64,000 bases of DNA, from contig NZ_CP154858.1 in the NCBI RefSeq assembly GCF_041153465.1, forward strand, positions 2,294,001 to 2,358,000, written 5' to 3'. The notes beneath the pieces were generated by a model. That model did no database searches. It was not told the DNA's origin and saw only the letters and a program-made list of their open reading frames with translations. Numbering within the stretch: position 1 is the first letter of the stretch; the number at the start of each line of letters is the position of its first letter. Position numbers and translations under genes: made by a program. This DNA comes from Thermohahella caldifontis. GTDB taxonomy: Bacteria; Pseudomonadota; Gammaproteobacteria; Pseudomonadales; Oleiphilaceae. This document shows, one piece after another, positions 27,513 to 36,073 of the stretch.

Positions 27513-28604
27513 TTAAGGATCCTGTGACAGACCACCGGCCATTCGCTCAAAAAAGGCCTGCCTCTCCGCTGCTTTCGGATCCCTCCAACCCTCATCAATG
27601 TAATCTGTCAACGGAAATGCACGAACACGTACTCTTCCCATCTCACTGCTACCCCACAGTGTTTTCTCACCGGGCAGAGGCTTACGATAGATTTGCCAGC
27701 CCTCAAGGATGTAGGCAGGTGTTTCCCCGGCCAGCTTCAGCACACTGATATGCGCACGAAGCAACATCTCTGCCCGCCCGCCCTGAAGGTCCTGCTGCGA
27801 AAACAGATGAGCTACCGGCACGCCCTGCTCCGTCAACAGATTGGCCCGCAAGACATAACGTCCTGGCCGTCGTGCCTCCACATAGGCAGGGATTACCCAG
27901 TTAACCGCCTCCACTTTTGGCTCACCCACTGCCCGTACAAAAGCCACCGGATCCTGATACTGTATGCGACTTTCAAAGTCGAATGGTTTGCCCTGCAAAG
28001 TCATATGGACATGAACAACTATTTCACCGGCAACAGCCTTTATCCCGTCAGGCGATGGCTGCCACACGAACCGGAACCGACCCTGACCAGCACCCTCCAC
28101 GCTTGCCGAAAAACGTGCGCTTCCTGCCGATAGCTGAACTTCCGGCAAGCCATCCACCCGGCCACCCGAAACTTCAATATGGCCTGTCACCGCTTCCGGA
28201 GCGACAAAAATGTACTTATCCACCCGCCAGTTGACTGTGCTCCCGTCTGCAAGCGGCAAGGTCAGAGCCTGCCCCTTTCTCGGTGCCACATAAGCTGTGT
28301 TATGAGTGTCCAGAGGGACTGAATAGGGTGGAAACTGTGTGGATGCCAGCCAAGCCGTTGCAATCGCCTGCATCTGATGTCGCATGACAACTTCTGTCGG
28401 AGGTTTAGCCTGCCTGACAGTACCTGGCGGCCGGCTGGTCCCGGCTATAGCATTCACGGACTGCGACTGTTTAGCATCCGGGGGCAGCCCTGAAAGCGGC
28501 ATCTTCGCCGGACCTGCCCACACCTCTCCGGGCTGCTGACGATAATACGCGACAAAAACGGCAGCCACAATGACTGCCAATAACAGAGGGATAAACCGTT
28601 TCAT
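27513..28604 (-). CDS. Membrane-anchored periplasmic protein paired with a lipase
   Basis: 363 residues. One N-terminal membrane anchor (RFIPLLLAVIVAAVFVAYY, residues 3-21) and a Pro/Ser-rich linker precede a predicted beta-rich periplasmic domain of about 300 residues: VNWRVDKYIFVAPEAVTGHI, RFRFVWQPSPDGIKAVAGEI and EARRPGRYVLRANLLTEQGV. Two carbohydrate-binding-like or Ig-like sandwiches are plausible. The gene follows the lipase gene with only 6 bp between, so the two are surely co-transcribed. The layout copies lipase plus Lif foldase, but I see no Lif motif. Function unknown; a secretion or folding partner is an inference. Confidence 0.7.
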   Translation of the reverse strand: MKRFIPLLLAVIVAAVFVAYYRQQPGEVWAGPAKMPLSGLPPDAKQSQSVNAIAGTSRPPGTVRQAKPPTEVVMRHQMQAIATAWLASTQFPPYSVPLDTHNTAYVAPRKGQALTLPLADGSTVNWRVDKYIFVAPEAVTGHIEVSGGRVDGLPEVQLSAGSARFSASVEGAGQGRFRFVWQPSPDGIKAVAGEIVVHVHMTLQGKPFDFESRIQYQDPVAFVRAVGEPKVEAVNWVIPAYVEARRPGRYVLRANLLTEQGVPVAHLFSQQDLQGGRAEMLLRAHISVLKLAGETPAYILEGWQIYRKPLPGEKTLWGSSEMGRVRVRAFPLTDYIDEGWRDPKAAERQAFFERMAGGLSQDP

Positions 28605-28610
28605 GAGGGA

Positions 28611-29651
28611 TCAGTTCAGCTCGGTATACACTGTCTCCGACATGGACCGTGTATCGGACCCGACCACATATTGATAGTCATACATCCAATACCAACGGGA
28701 GTCGACTGTCGTGTTCATGTTGACCGGAATGCCCGCCACAAAGTTATTCGCAACAAAGGCCATCCAGCCATCAACCTGAGCACCGATCGTGCCGCCATGA
28801 TGCGTCTTGTAGCCCATCAGAACCGGATAATGGTTATACAACAGGCTGGCCGGTCCGTTCTGGCTCACTATGGCGCCATCTGCCGCCAACTGGTTGCTGC
28901 AACTGTCAATCGCATCAGCACTCCCCGCCCCGCAGGCGGAAGCAAGCGGCACAACACTGTCATCCTTGCCGGCAATGAACGGAGAGGTCACACCATAATA
29001 CTGGTCACCCGTACCGACAAACCGCAAGCGGGGTACAGGGGAAGGCAGTGTGGCCGTATTGCGTGCGGCAGCAACCTGAAGGTTATTCAATACACCCAGG
29101 TTCTCCGTGGTATAGGTAAAGCCCAGCCAATACTCCACAGCGTCCTTCATAGCCTGCGTCAGCCAGTTGTCGCTGTTTGCCAGACCCACCGCAAGGTCAG
29201 CAAGCTCAGTCCCGCCACCGGCACCTGCAAAGTCAATGGACACAATAAAGTTGACGGGCTGCAACCCCTGAGCACTCATCCAGTAGTCCTGATTCTCGAG
29301 CATGTAGCGCGTAACCAGATCACCGGTTGAATGGGTCACCAATACACAACCATTCTGGCACAGCCCGGAGCGGGAAATCTCAGCCAGTTGGTTGGCAACA
29401 CTGATGGCAATTCCACCCTCCAGGGTATCTGCTGAACTCCAGTCAATCCGGGCTTCAGCATGCTGATTCCAGAAATCCGCCCAATAGGCTTCGCCATTCT
29501 GAATCACCTGCTCAGGAGTGGGTGGGGAAAAAAGATTGTGGGGCTGAAAACCATGCACCAGCACAACATTGTGGCCGGCAAGCTGAGCAGACGCAGTAGC
29601 AGACGCGGCAATACCTGCGGTGAGAGCAAGTGAGCGGATAAGCTTTTTCAT
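28611..29651 (-). CDS. Secreted alpha/beta-hydrolase lipase
   Basis: 346-residue exported lipase. Signal peptide MKKLIRSLALTAGIAASATASA, then the oxyanion strand GHNVVLVHGFQPHNL. The nucleophile elbow is VTHSTGDLVTRYM (Ser about residue 108), a THSTG variant of the usual GxSxG. A candidate acid is in IAGKDDSVVPLAS near residue 230 and a candidate His in YKTHHGGTIG near 285. Four or more cysteines fit an extracellular disulfide-bonded enzyme. The partner gene follows after 6 bp. The substrate range is not evident. Confidence 0.85.
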   Translation of the reverse strand: MKKLIRSLALTAGIAASATASAQLAGHNVVLVHGFQPHNLFSPPTPEQVIQNGEAYWADFWNQHAEARIDWSSADTLEGGIAISVANQLAEISRSGLCQNGCVLVTHSTGDLVTRYMLENQDYWMSAQGLQPVNFIVSIDFAGAGGGTELADLAVGLANSDNWLTQAMKDAVEYWLGFTYTTENLGVLNNLQVAAARNTATLPSPVPRLRFVGTGDQYYGVTSPFIAGKDDSVVPLASACGAGSADAIDSCSNQLAADGAIVSQNGPASLLYNHYPVLMGYKTHHGGTIGAQVDGWMAFVANNFVAGIPVNMNTTVDSRWYWMYDYQYVVGSDTRSMSETVYTELN

Positions 29652-29810
29652 GACGACACCTCATATTCTTATTGTTGTACCAAGTGTCTTTCATGCTGAC
29701 AAAACGGGACTCACGTCACAATTTAAAGCTGTAAAGTCATGTCGGGTTTTTTGTCACCATGTAAATTTTAGAAACAAAAATGTCAAATTTTTATAAATCC
29801 CTTGCCTTCA

Positions 29811-31151
29811 TTACTCAGGCGCATCATTCGGCTCTGTATGGCTTTGGCTCGCTTGTCCTGCTGCGTGCTGCATCGCCAGCCACACCCGCACCGCATCCTT
29901 GGTGGCATCCACCAGTGCGGCCAGGTCACCCCGGTCAATGATGTAGGGCGGCATCAGGTACACCAGCTTGCCGAAGGGGCGTACCCAGACGCCCCGTTCC
30001 ACGAACAGGGGCGTGAGGCGGGCCAGATCCACGGGGGCTGTCAGCTCAATGACGCCGATGGCGCCCAGCGCCCGGACGTCGGCGACGCCTTCCCAGTTGC
30101 GGGCCTCCTCCAGAGATTCCCGGAAAAAGGCTTCGATGGCCAGTACCTGTTCCTTCCAGGGTGAGGCCAGCAACAGGTTCAGGCTGGCAATGGCCACGGA
30201 ACAGGCCAGCGGGTTGGCCATGAAGGTCGGTCCATGCATGAAGACGCCCGGCTCGCCGCTGGACAGGGTCTCCGCCACCGCATCGGTCGTCAGTGTGGCG
30301 GCCAGTGTCATGTAGCCGCCGGTCAGCGCCTTGCCCACACACATAATATCGGGCGTCACCCCCACCCAGTCCGCCGCGAACAGACGTCCGGTACGGCCGA
30401 ATCCGGTGGCGATCTCATCGAAGATCACCAGCACGTCGTGACGGCGGCAAAGTGCCACGATCTGTTCCAGCCAGGCCGCCGAGTAAAAATACATGCCACC
30501 GGCACCCTGCACCACCGGCTCCACAATGAAGGCGGCGATCTGGTCCGCATGCGCCTTGAGCAGGGCTTCCGCCGCCTCCAGATCCAGCGGGTCGGCCGGC
30601 TCGCCAAAGCGGGCCCGGGGACGATCCAGAAAATACTGCTTGGGCAGCACGCCGCTGAACAGGTGATGCATGCCCGTGACCGGATCACAGACGGACATGG
30701 CATGGAAGGTATCCCCATGGTAGCCGCCGCGTACCGCCAGCATCTTGGTCTTGCCCGGGCGGCCCTTCACCTGCCAGTACTGGATGGCCATTTTCAGGGC
30801 CACTTCCACGCTCACGGAGCCTGAATCGGAGAAAAACACCCGGTTGAGACCATCCGGCGTTTCCTGCACCAGCAGTTCGGCGAGCTTGGCCGCCGGCCGG
30901 TGCGTCAGCCCCCCGAACATGATGTGCGCCATGCGGTCAATCTGGGCATGCAAGGCGTCATTCAGTGCCGGGTGGTTGTAACCGTGAATGGCACACCACC
31001 AGGACGACATGCCGTCAATCAGCGCTTCACCGCTCTCCAGGTAGAAGCGCACCCCTTCCGCCGAGACCACCGGATAGGGTGGCAGCGCCGGATGAATGGA
31101 ACTGTAGGGGTGCCAGAGGTAGGCGGCGTCAAGTTCGGATGTGGTGGCCAT
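29811..31151 (-). CDS. bioA: Adenosylmethionine-8-amino-7-oxononanoate aminotransferase
   Basis: 446-residue class III PLP aminotransferase that makes 7,8-diaminopelargonic acid in biotin synthesis, with SAM as amino donor. Start 31151 (MATTSELDAAYLWHPYSSI) has an AGGAGGGCAGACC ribosome site; the WHPY motif is BioA-specific. Other signatures are DGMSSWWCAIHGYNHP, the PLP segment RGGYHGDTFHAMS, DEIATGFGRTGRLFA, and the Schiff-base Lys in CVGKALTGGYMTLAAT. The rest of the biotin genes are not in the window. The 159-bp gap after it holds the lipase promoter. Confidence 0.94.
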   Translation of the reverse strand: MATTSELDAAYLWHPYSSIHPALPPYPVVSAEGVRFYLESGEALIDGMSSWWCAIHGYNHPALNDALHAQIDRMAHIMFGGLTHRPAAKLAELLVQETPDGLNRVFFSDSGSVSVEVALKMAIQYWQVKGRPGKTKMLAVRGGYHGDTFHAMSVCDPVTGMHHLFSGVLPKQYFLDRPRARFGEPADPLDLEAAEALLKAHADQIAAFIVEPVVQGAGGMYFYSAAWLEQIVALCRRHDVLVIFDEIATGFGRTGRLFAADWVGVTPDIMCVGKALTGGYMTLAATLTTDAVAETLSSGEPGVFMHGPTFMANPLACSVAIASLNLLLASPWKEQVLAIEAFFRESLEEARNWEGVADVRALGAIGVIELTAPVDLARLTPLFVERGVWVRPFGKLVYLMPPYIIDRGDLAALVDATKDAVRVWLAMQHAAGQASQSHTEPNDAPE

Positions 31152-31225
31152 GGTCTGCCCTCCTGTCTTTGCGCGGAGTATAGGCAATCCTGATGACAAA
31201 CAAAACCGTGAAAAGGTCGCGGCGC

Positions 31226-31783
31226 TCAGCCGGCCCGGCGCGGCACGCGACCGTTGAGCAAGCGGTCTGCCTCACGCCAGGCCGGATAAAAGCGATCCAT
31301 CAGGGCATAAAAGCGGGGCGTGTGCCCTCTTTCAATGAGGTGCACCAGCTCATGCACGACAACCGCCTCCAGACAGATTTCCGGATACCGGGCCAGACGG
31401 GTATTGATCCAGATGCGTCGTGCCCGGATGTTGCAGCTTCCCCAGCGGGTGCGCATGGTTTTCAGGCGAACGTCGGCCACCTGAACCTGCAGGCGGGGCG
31501 CGTGACGGGCGACCAGTGCTTCCACCCGCGCCAAAAGGGCCCGGCGCTCCGGTGCAGAGAGCGGCATGTCCGTCTCGTCCGCCGGCAACTGTGCCAGCTC
31601 CTGCTGCTTGCGCGCAATCCAGTCCCGCTGTTCGGCCACGAAGGCCTCAACCTGCGCCTGTGGCATGGCCGACGGAATGGTCACGACCACTTCCCCGCCG
31701 CGCCGGACACGGATGGTCAGACGCTTGACGGGCTTGCGGATGTACCGGATGCTTTCCGGCGCGCCCTGTATGCTCTGTGCCAT
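31226..31783 (-). CDS. M48-like metallopeptidase (YgjP/DUF45)
   Basis: 185-residue zinc-peptidase-like protein of COG1451. It has the HExxH motif in AVVVHELVHLIERGHTPRFYALM (about residues 138-160), with the third ligand at GH seven residues later, and the family segment RTRWGSCNIRARRIWINTRLARYP just before. It starts 1 bp after the methyltransferase stop and is therefore the last gene of the selenium operon. Whether it has any role there is unknown; DUF45 proteins occur in many contexts. Confidence 0.85.
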   Translation of the reverse strand: MAQSIQGAPESIRYIRKPVKRLTIRVRRGGEVVVTIPSAMPQAQVEAFVAEQRDWIARKQQELAQLPADETDMPLSAPERRALLARVEALVARHAPRLQVQVADVRLKTMRTRWGSCNIRARRIWINTRLARYPEICLEAVVVHELVHLIERGHTPRFYALMDRFYPAWREADRLLNGRVPRRAG

Positions 31784-31784
31784 A

Positions 31785-32531
31785 TCAGCCCGCCGCGTCC
31801 GGCTTTCGCCAGATCGTCATGTCTGCCAGGGTGTGCTGGAACTTGCGGGCGGTTTCACGGATCACGAACGGCACTTCACGCGGTGTTCCGACCGGTTCCA
31901 GGCTATCCAGCACCTCTGCCAGTCCTTCCCGGGTGGTGATCGGCTTCGCCTGAATGCGATAACCACCCAGCCAGTGATGCCGGGGCGTGAAATCGTCCAG
32001 CCAGGTATAGGGCGAGGTGATGGCCAGTACACCGCCGGGGCGCAGCCGGGGAATCAGACCGGCCAGGGCGGCAGCCGGGTGGTGCAGCCGGTCGATCAGG
32101 TTGGCACAGACGATGAGGTCGAAGTCCCCCAGATCTTCCGGCAGGCGGTGGGCATCTCCCTGCAGGAAGCGCACGCGGCTGGCCGTCTCCGACAGCCCGA
32201 GCTGATCCAGGCTGGTGTGGCGGGATTCGGTCAGCATGCCCTCCGTGGGGATGTCCCAGCTCAGGGCCGCGCCATGCTGAAGCTGGGCCGCGGTTTCCAC
32301 GAAGGCGCGGGAATAGTCCACCCCGGCCACAAAACCGAATTCCCGCGCCAGCTCGAACGTGAGACGCCCCACGGCACAGCCCAGATCCAACGCCCGCCCG
32401 CGACCGGCGGCTGCCTTCAGCGCCAGCCGGGCCACGGTGGCCGGAAAATTGGGCACCTCCAGGTACGCCGGTCCGTAGTGAAATTCCAGATACTGGGCCA
32501 CCAGTTCCGGCGTTTCGTATGGGTTGCTCAT
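31785..32531 (-). CDS. ovsM: OvoA C-terminal-like histidine N-methyltransferase (OvsM-type)
   Basis: 248-residue SAM-dependent methyltransferase. It closely follows the pattern of the OvoA C-terminal domain (putative 4-mercaptohistidine N1-methyltransferase): FHYGPAYLEVPNFPATVARL, SAM motif ALDLGCAVGRLTFELA at residues 47-62, CANLIDRLHHPAAALAGLI, TSPYTWLDDFTPRHHWLGGY and the ending VPFVIRETARKFQHTLADMTIW. As a free-standing protein overlapping the synthase gene by 4 bp, it would methylate the imidazole of a seleno- or thio-histidine. With SenB and SelD genes nearby, the likely product is ovoselenol. The symbol is from my recall of the ovoselenol work; the selenium substrate is inferred. Confidence 0.75.
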   Translation of the reverse strand: MSNPYETPELVAQYLEFHYGPAYLEVPNFPATVARLALKAAAGRGRALDLGCAVGRLTFELAREFGFVAGVDYSRAFVETAAQLQHGAALSWDIPTEGMLTESRHTSLDQLGLSETASRVRFLQGDAHRLPEDLGDFDLIVCANLIDRLHHPAAALAGLIPRLRPGGVLAITSPYTWLDDFTPRHHWLGGYRIQAKPITTREGLAEVLDSLEPVGTPREVPFVIRETARKFQHTLADMTIWRKPDAAG

Positions 32532-33862
32532 GTATCCTCCTTCGCACAGGTGCGGAAGCCGGTGAAGACATCCCGACGCTGGGGCAGATAGGCCTGACGG
32601 TAGGTCCCGCGGATCAGCGGGGCTTCGGTGGCACAGCTGCCCCCCTTGGTGGTCTTGTGATAGCCGAACTGAAGGGTGGACATGAAGGGATACATGTCCG
32701 TGCGGAAGCCGTCATAGGGCAGGAACTGGCTGGCGGTCCACTCCCAGACCGTACCCAGTGCCTGACGCAGGCCAAGGGGTGAGTCTCCCTCGCCAAAATC
32801 GTCCACGGAGGCCGTGCCGAGGGTCATGCTGCCAAGATCCGCCCGGCCCGGCGCCGGGGTGTGGCCCCATGGGTAGCGCCGGTGCGTTGCCTCAGGCCGG
32901 TTGGCCAGTGCCGCAGCCTCCCACTCGAACTCCGTGGGCAAGCGCCGACCGGCCCAGTTGCACCAGGCCTCCGCCTCCCAGAAGCTGACATGCAGCATGG
33001 GCTGCGCCGGATTCAGCGGCAGCCACTGATCGAACCAGCGGCGATACCAGCGTCCGCCCTCCTGGCGCCAGTAGATGGGCCCCTGTGCCGGCTCGTCCGG
33101 CCGGACGGGGTCCGGATCCTGTGCCCGCAGCGCCTTCAGCCACTTGCGCCCCCCGAAGCTCCAGAGGTCTTCGCGCGTGTAGCCGCCGTCCTCCACAAAG
33201 GCCAGAAATTCCCCCTGTGTCACCAGTCGCGGCGAGATGGCAAACCCGGGCAGTTCACGGCTGAACCCCGGTTTTTCCGCATCGAAGGCGAAACCGTCCC
33301 GGGCATCGTCTCCGCTGTCCGCCGGCATGCCGAAATACCAGGTCCCGGCCGGCACCTGCACATCCTCCACCGGTTGTACGACGGTCTCCGGCATCCGGGG
33401 CCGGACGCCAAAAGGCGCAGGATAGCCCAGCGTCTGCCGCAGCCAGATCTGGGACTCGATGTGCATCTGTTCGTGGAAGATGGCGTAGCGGTACAGGTAC
33501 AGGGCCTCATCGGTCAGCGGACGGTCGAGGATACGTGCCTTCACCCGGCTGATCACCTCGTCCGCATACTTCAGCGTCCGGTCAAGATCCGGCACCACCC
33601 CGGGTGTCCAGCGGTCGCGATGATCAATATCGAAGGAATCCCAGATGGGATCATGCCCGGGCATGAGCGGCGCAATGCCGTCCAGCCGTCGCAACACGAA
33701 CACTTCGTAGAAGAAGGCCGCATGCCCCAGTTCCCAGACGGGCGGGTTGATGCCGGGGTGCCAGGGCACGGCGCGCTGGGCGTCCGCAAGATCCAGCACC
33801 AGGGACAACAGGCGCGCGTGGGTGCGTTCCAGTTCGGCAATCAGTGAATCGATGGTATACAT
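32528..33862 (-). CDS. ovsA: EgtB/SenA-like non-heme iron C-Se synthase (OvsA-type)
   Basis: 444-residue two-domain enzyme. The DinB-like N-terminus carries a putative iron triad: His47 (WELGHAAFF), His130 and His134 (FHEQMHIE). The C-terminal formylglycine-synthase-like domain includes DGGYTREDLWSFGGRKWL, WAGRRLPTEFEWEAAAL, GTVWEWTASQF, GGSCAT and FTGFRTCAKED. EgtB joins sulfur to hercynine and SenA joins a selenosugar to it. OvoA-type N-termini have a different sequence (HERIHLE), so this is not an ordinary ovothiol synthase. The overlapping methyltransferase of the OvoA type and the nearby senB and selD point to the branch that puts selenium on histidine. SenA or EgtB activity remains possible. 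Confidence 0.75.
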   Translation of the reverse strand: MYTIDSLIAELERTHARLLSLVLDLADAQRAVPWHPGINPPVWELGHAAFFYEVFVLRRLDGIAPLMPGHDPIWDSFDIDHRDRWTPGVVPDLDRTLKYADEVISRVKARILDRPLTDEALYLYRYAIFHEQMHIESQIWLRQTLGYPAPFGVRPRMPETVVQPVEDVQVPAGTWYFGMPADSGDDARDGFAFDAEKPGFSRELPGFAISPRLVTQGEFLAFVEDGGYTREDLWSFGGRKWLKALRAQDPDPVRPDEPAQGPIYWRQEGGRWYRRWFDQWLPLNPAQPMLHVSFWEAEAWCNWAGRRLPTEFEWEAAALANRPEATHRRYPWGHTPAPGRADLGSMTLGTASVDDFGEGDSPLGLRQALGTVWEWTASQFLPYDGFRTDMYPFMSTLQFGYHKTTKGGSCATEAPLIRGTYRQAYLPQRRDVFTGFRTCAKEDT

Positions 33863-33880
33863 GGCCGCTCCCTTGTGAAT

Positions 33881-35397
33881 TCAGGCCTGGCAGTGACTGG
33901 CCTGCGTGAGCCGCAGACGCCCGCGCAGGCGACGCGACAGACTGTCCACCCCCATATTGAGGAAAGCCGTGACGAGGATCAAGACCAGTGCCCGGTCGAA
34001 ACGGATTTCCTGAATGGCACTGTCCACGAAGAAGCCCAGGGTATGGATGCCGAGAATGCCGAGAATGGCGGTCTCGCGCAGGATGATTTCCCAGCGATAG
34101 AACAGGAACGCCAGAAAGGACGGATACAGCCGCGGCAGCAACTCATAGAAGTAGCGGTTGACACCGGTGGGCGCATCGTCACGCAGGGTCAGCGCATTGC
34201 TCTGCCGCCCGACCAGATATCCGATCACGCCGCCGTTGTGCAGGGCCAGGGCCACGATGGCCGGCAACATGGAGGGCCCCCAGAGTACCAGCAGCATGTA
34301 GGCCAGGATGTACTCCGGCGTGGAACGGGTGACCACCAGTACCACATGCCCCAGCGCCCGGCGCAACGGTCCGCCGAAGTGTCGGGAGATGAGCGGAAAC
34401 AGCAGCAGGGTGACCATGCCCGTGGCCACCAGCGCAATCTGGGTCAGCACCAGCGTGTTCCAGATACCCGGCAGGGCCTGTGCCACAATCAGCTCGTGAA
34501 GCCAGTCCCCGAGCCCGCTCAGGGTATCCGGCCCCCATCCGCCCCGCAGCGGTGCCGGAACGATATCCCCGGTGAAGAACCGCACCACATTGCCCCAGAC
34601 AATGGGCAGTCCGGAGCCCAGGAAAAGGGGGAAACCGCCACGCACAGCCAGATGGTCCAGGGCCGCACCCAGAACCGCAGGGTGGCGATGAGCAGATAAA
34701 ACAGAATGAGCAGTGCGCCCACCTGCTCGTAGTACCCCTGGCTGAACGCAGACTCCAGATAGAAGCCGAGTGTGGGCATGCCCACGAAGCCCAGCACGGC
34801 ACTGGAACGCATGCCGCATTCCAGTCGGTAGGACGTATAGGCCACGAGGTGGGGCCAGGCCTGGGGCACGCGGGTGTACAGCATGCGGGCCAGCACCGGC
34901 ACCCCGGCAGGCAGGGTATCCTCGGGGGTCGGATCCACCTCCCCCAAAATCTCGGCATACACCTTGGCAAAGACCCCGGCATAGGGAATACAGATGGCCA
35001 GCACGCCGGTCAGCGGATGGAAGCCGAAAAACTGCAGAAAGATGAGCGCCCAGAAGAGTTCATGAATGGCCCGCACAAAGGCGCAGCCGGCCCGCACGAT
35101 GCGGTAGCGGAACAGCAGCGCGAGTCCGAAACCGAGCGTACAGCCGAGGGTGACGCCCACAAAGGCGTAGGCCAGCGTGCGCACCAGCGCCTGCCCGAGC
35201 ACGGACCAGTTGTCCACCTCCGGCGTGACAAAGCCCATGAAAAAACGGGCCATTTCCTGCCAGGGATGCAGCGTGGAGATGGAAAGGTCCGCGAAGGCCA
35301 GGCATGCCAGCGCAACCGCCACAAACAGCAGGGAGAGCCGTGTGGCCGATGACCACCGGTGACGGGTGGGTGCGGAAACAGTGCGATCAGCCGGCAT
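33881..35397 (-). CDS. PhnE-like double permease of a putative selenium ABC importer, frameshifted
   Basis: About 505 residues once the frame is repaired, made of two PhnE-like permease halves in tandem. The first has LVRTLAYAFVGVTLGCTLGFGLALLF and LECGMRSSAVLGFVGMPTLGFYL; the second has ALPGIWNTLVLTQIALVATG and FYRWEIILRETAILGILGI. The frame breaks at the ggggg run 34627-34631. One added base gives VSPLFLGSGLPIVWGNVVRF, joining the halves. Start MPADRTVSAP at 35397 overlaps the ATPase stop by 11 bp, and the C-Se synthase gene starts 18 bp after its stop. Phosphonate-type permeases beside selenium genes are known as putative selenate/selenite transporters. Substrate inferred. Confidence 0.8.
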
Positions 35398-36073
35398 GGG
35401 CAGGCACGGAACCCGAGCGATCCGGATACAGGGCCATGAGGTCGTCACGGCTCAGGGATTGTGCCGGCGCATCAAGAATGATCAGACCGTCCTTCAGGCC
35501 GATGATGCGCTGGCCATACCGCAGGGCCAGATCAATGTTGTGCAGGGCGATCACCGCCCCCGCGTGCACCTGGGTCAGCTGCTGCATGACCTGATTGGCC
35601 CATTCCCGGTCGAGTGCGGACACGGGCTCGTCAGCCAGAATCCAGTCCGCCTGCTGGTACAGGGCCCGGGCCACGGCCACGCGCTGTTTCTGGCCGCCTG
35701 ACAGCTCACCGGCCGGCTTCCAGATCATGGGTTCCAGCCCCAGCCGTGCCAGCAGGGGGCGGATTTCCGCCACCGCCTCCGGCCGCGGCCGGACAAGATT
35801 GAGCACGTTGGACAGGGTGCCGAAACGGTGCAGTCGCCCCATGTACACGTTATGGAACACGGAAAGGGTGGGCACCAGCCCCAGCTCCTGCGGCAGCCAG
35901 GCCGCCTGCTTGCGGACCTGCGCACGGAGCAGGCCCAGCAAGGTGGACTTGCCGGCACCGCTTTCCCCCACCAGCACGACACATTCGTCCGGCTCCAGGG
36001 TCAGCGTGACCGGGCCCAGTGCGCGGTGATCCCCGTAACGGACCACCGCATTCTGCAGCGTGATGGCCGGCAT
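35387..36073 (-). CDS. PhnC-like ABC transporter ATP-binding protein (putative selenium importer)
   Basis: 228-residue ATPase. Walker A GESGAGKSTLLGLL near residue 37, Q-loop WLPQELGLV, signature ELSGGQKQRVAVARAL, Walker B WILADEPVSALD and H-loop VIALHNIDLAL. The stretch LSVFHNVYMGRL is typical of PhnC relatives. Its start shares one base with the stop of the binding-protein gene, so the three transporter genes are coupled. There are no C-P lyase (phn) genes here, so phosphonate uptake is unlikely. Confidence 0.88.
   Translation of the reverse strand: MPAITLQNAVVRYGDHRALGPVTLTLEPDECVVLVGESGAGKSTLLGLLRAQVRKQAAWLPQELGLVPTLSVFHNVYMGRLHRFGTLSNVLNLVRPRPEAVAEIRPLLARLGLEPMIWKPAGELSGGQKQRVAVARALYQQADWILADEPVSALDREWANQVMQQLTQVHAGAVIALHNIDLALRYGQRIIGLKDGLIILDAPAQSLSRDDLMALYPDRSGSVPAHAG

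Noticed and set aside
27513..28604. Lif-type lipase foldase
   Set aside because: Position and topology match, but the conserved foldase motif and the all-helical character are absent; the domain looks beta-rich.
32528..33862. Ergothioneine synthase EgtB or selenoneine synthase SenA
   Set aside because: Fold and iron motif agree, but no hercynine-forming EgtD is adjacent and the partner methyltransferase is of the OvoA C-terminal type. Not fully excluded.
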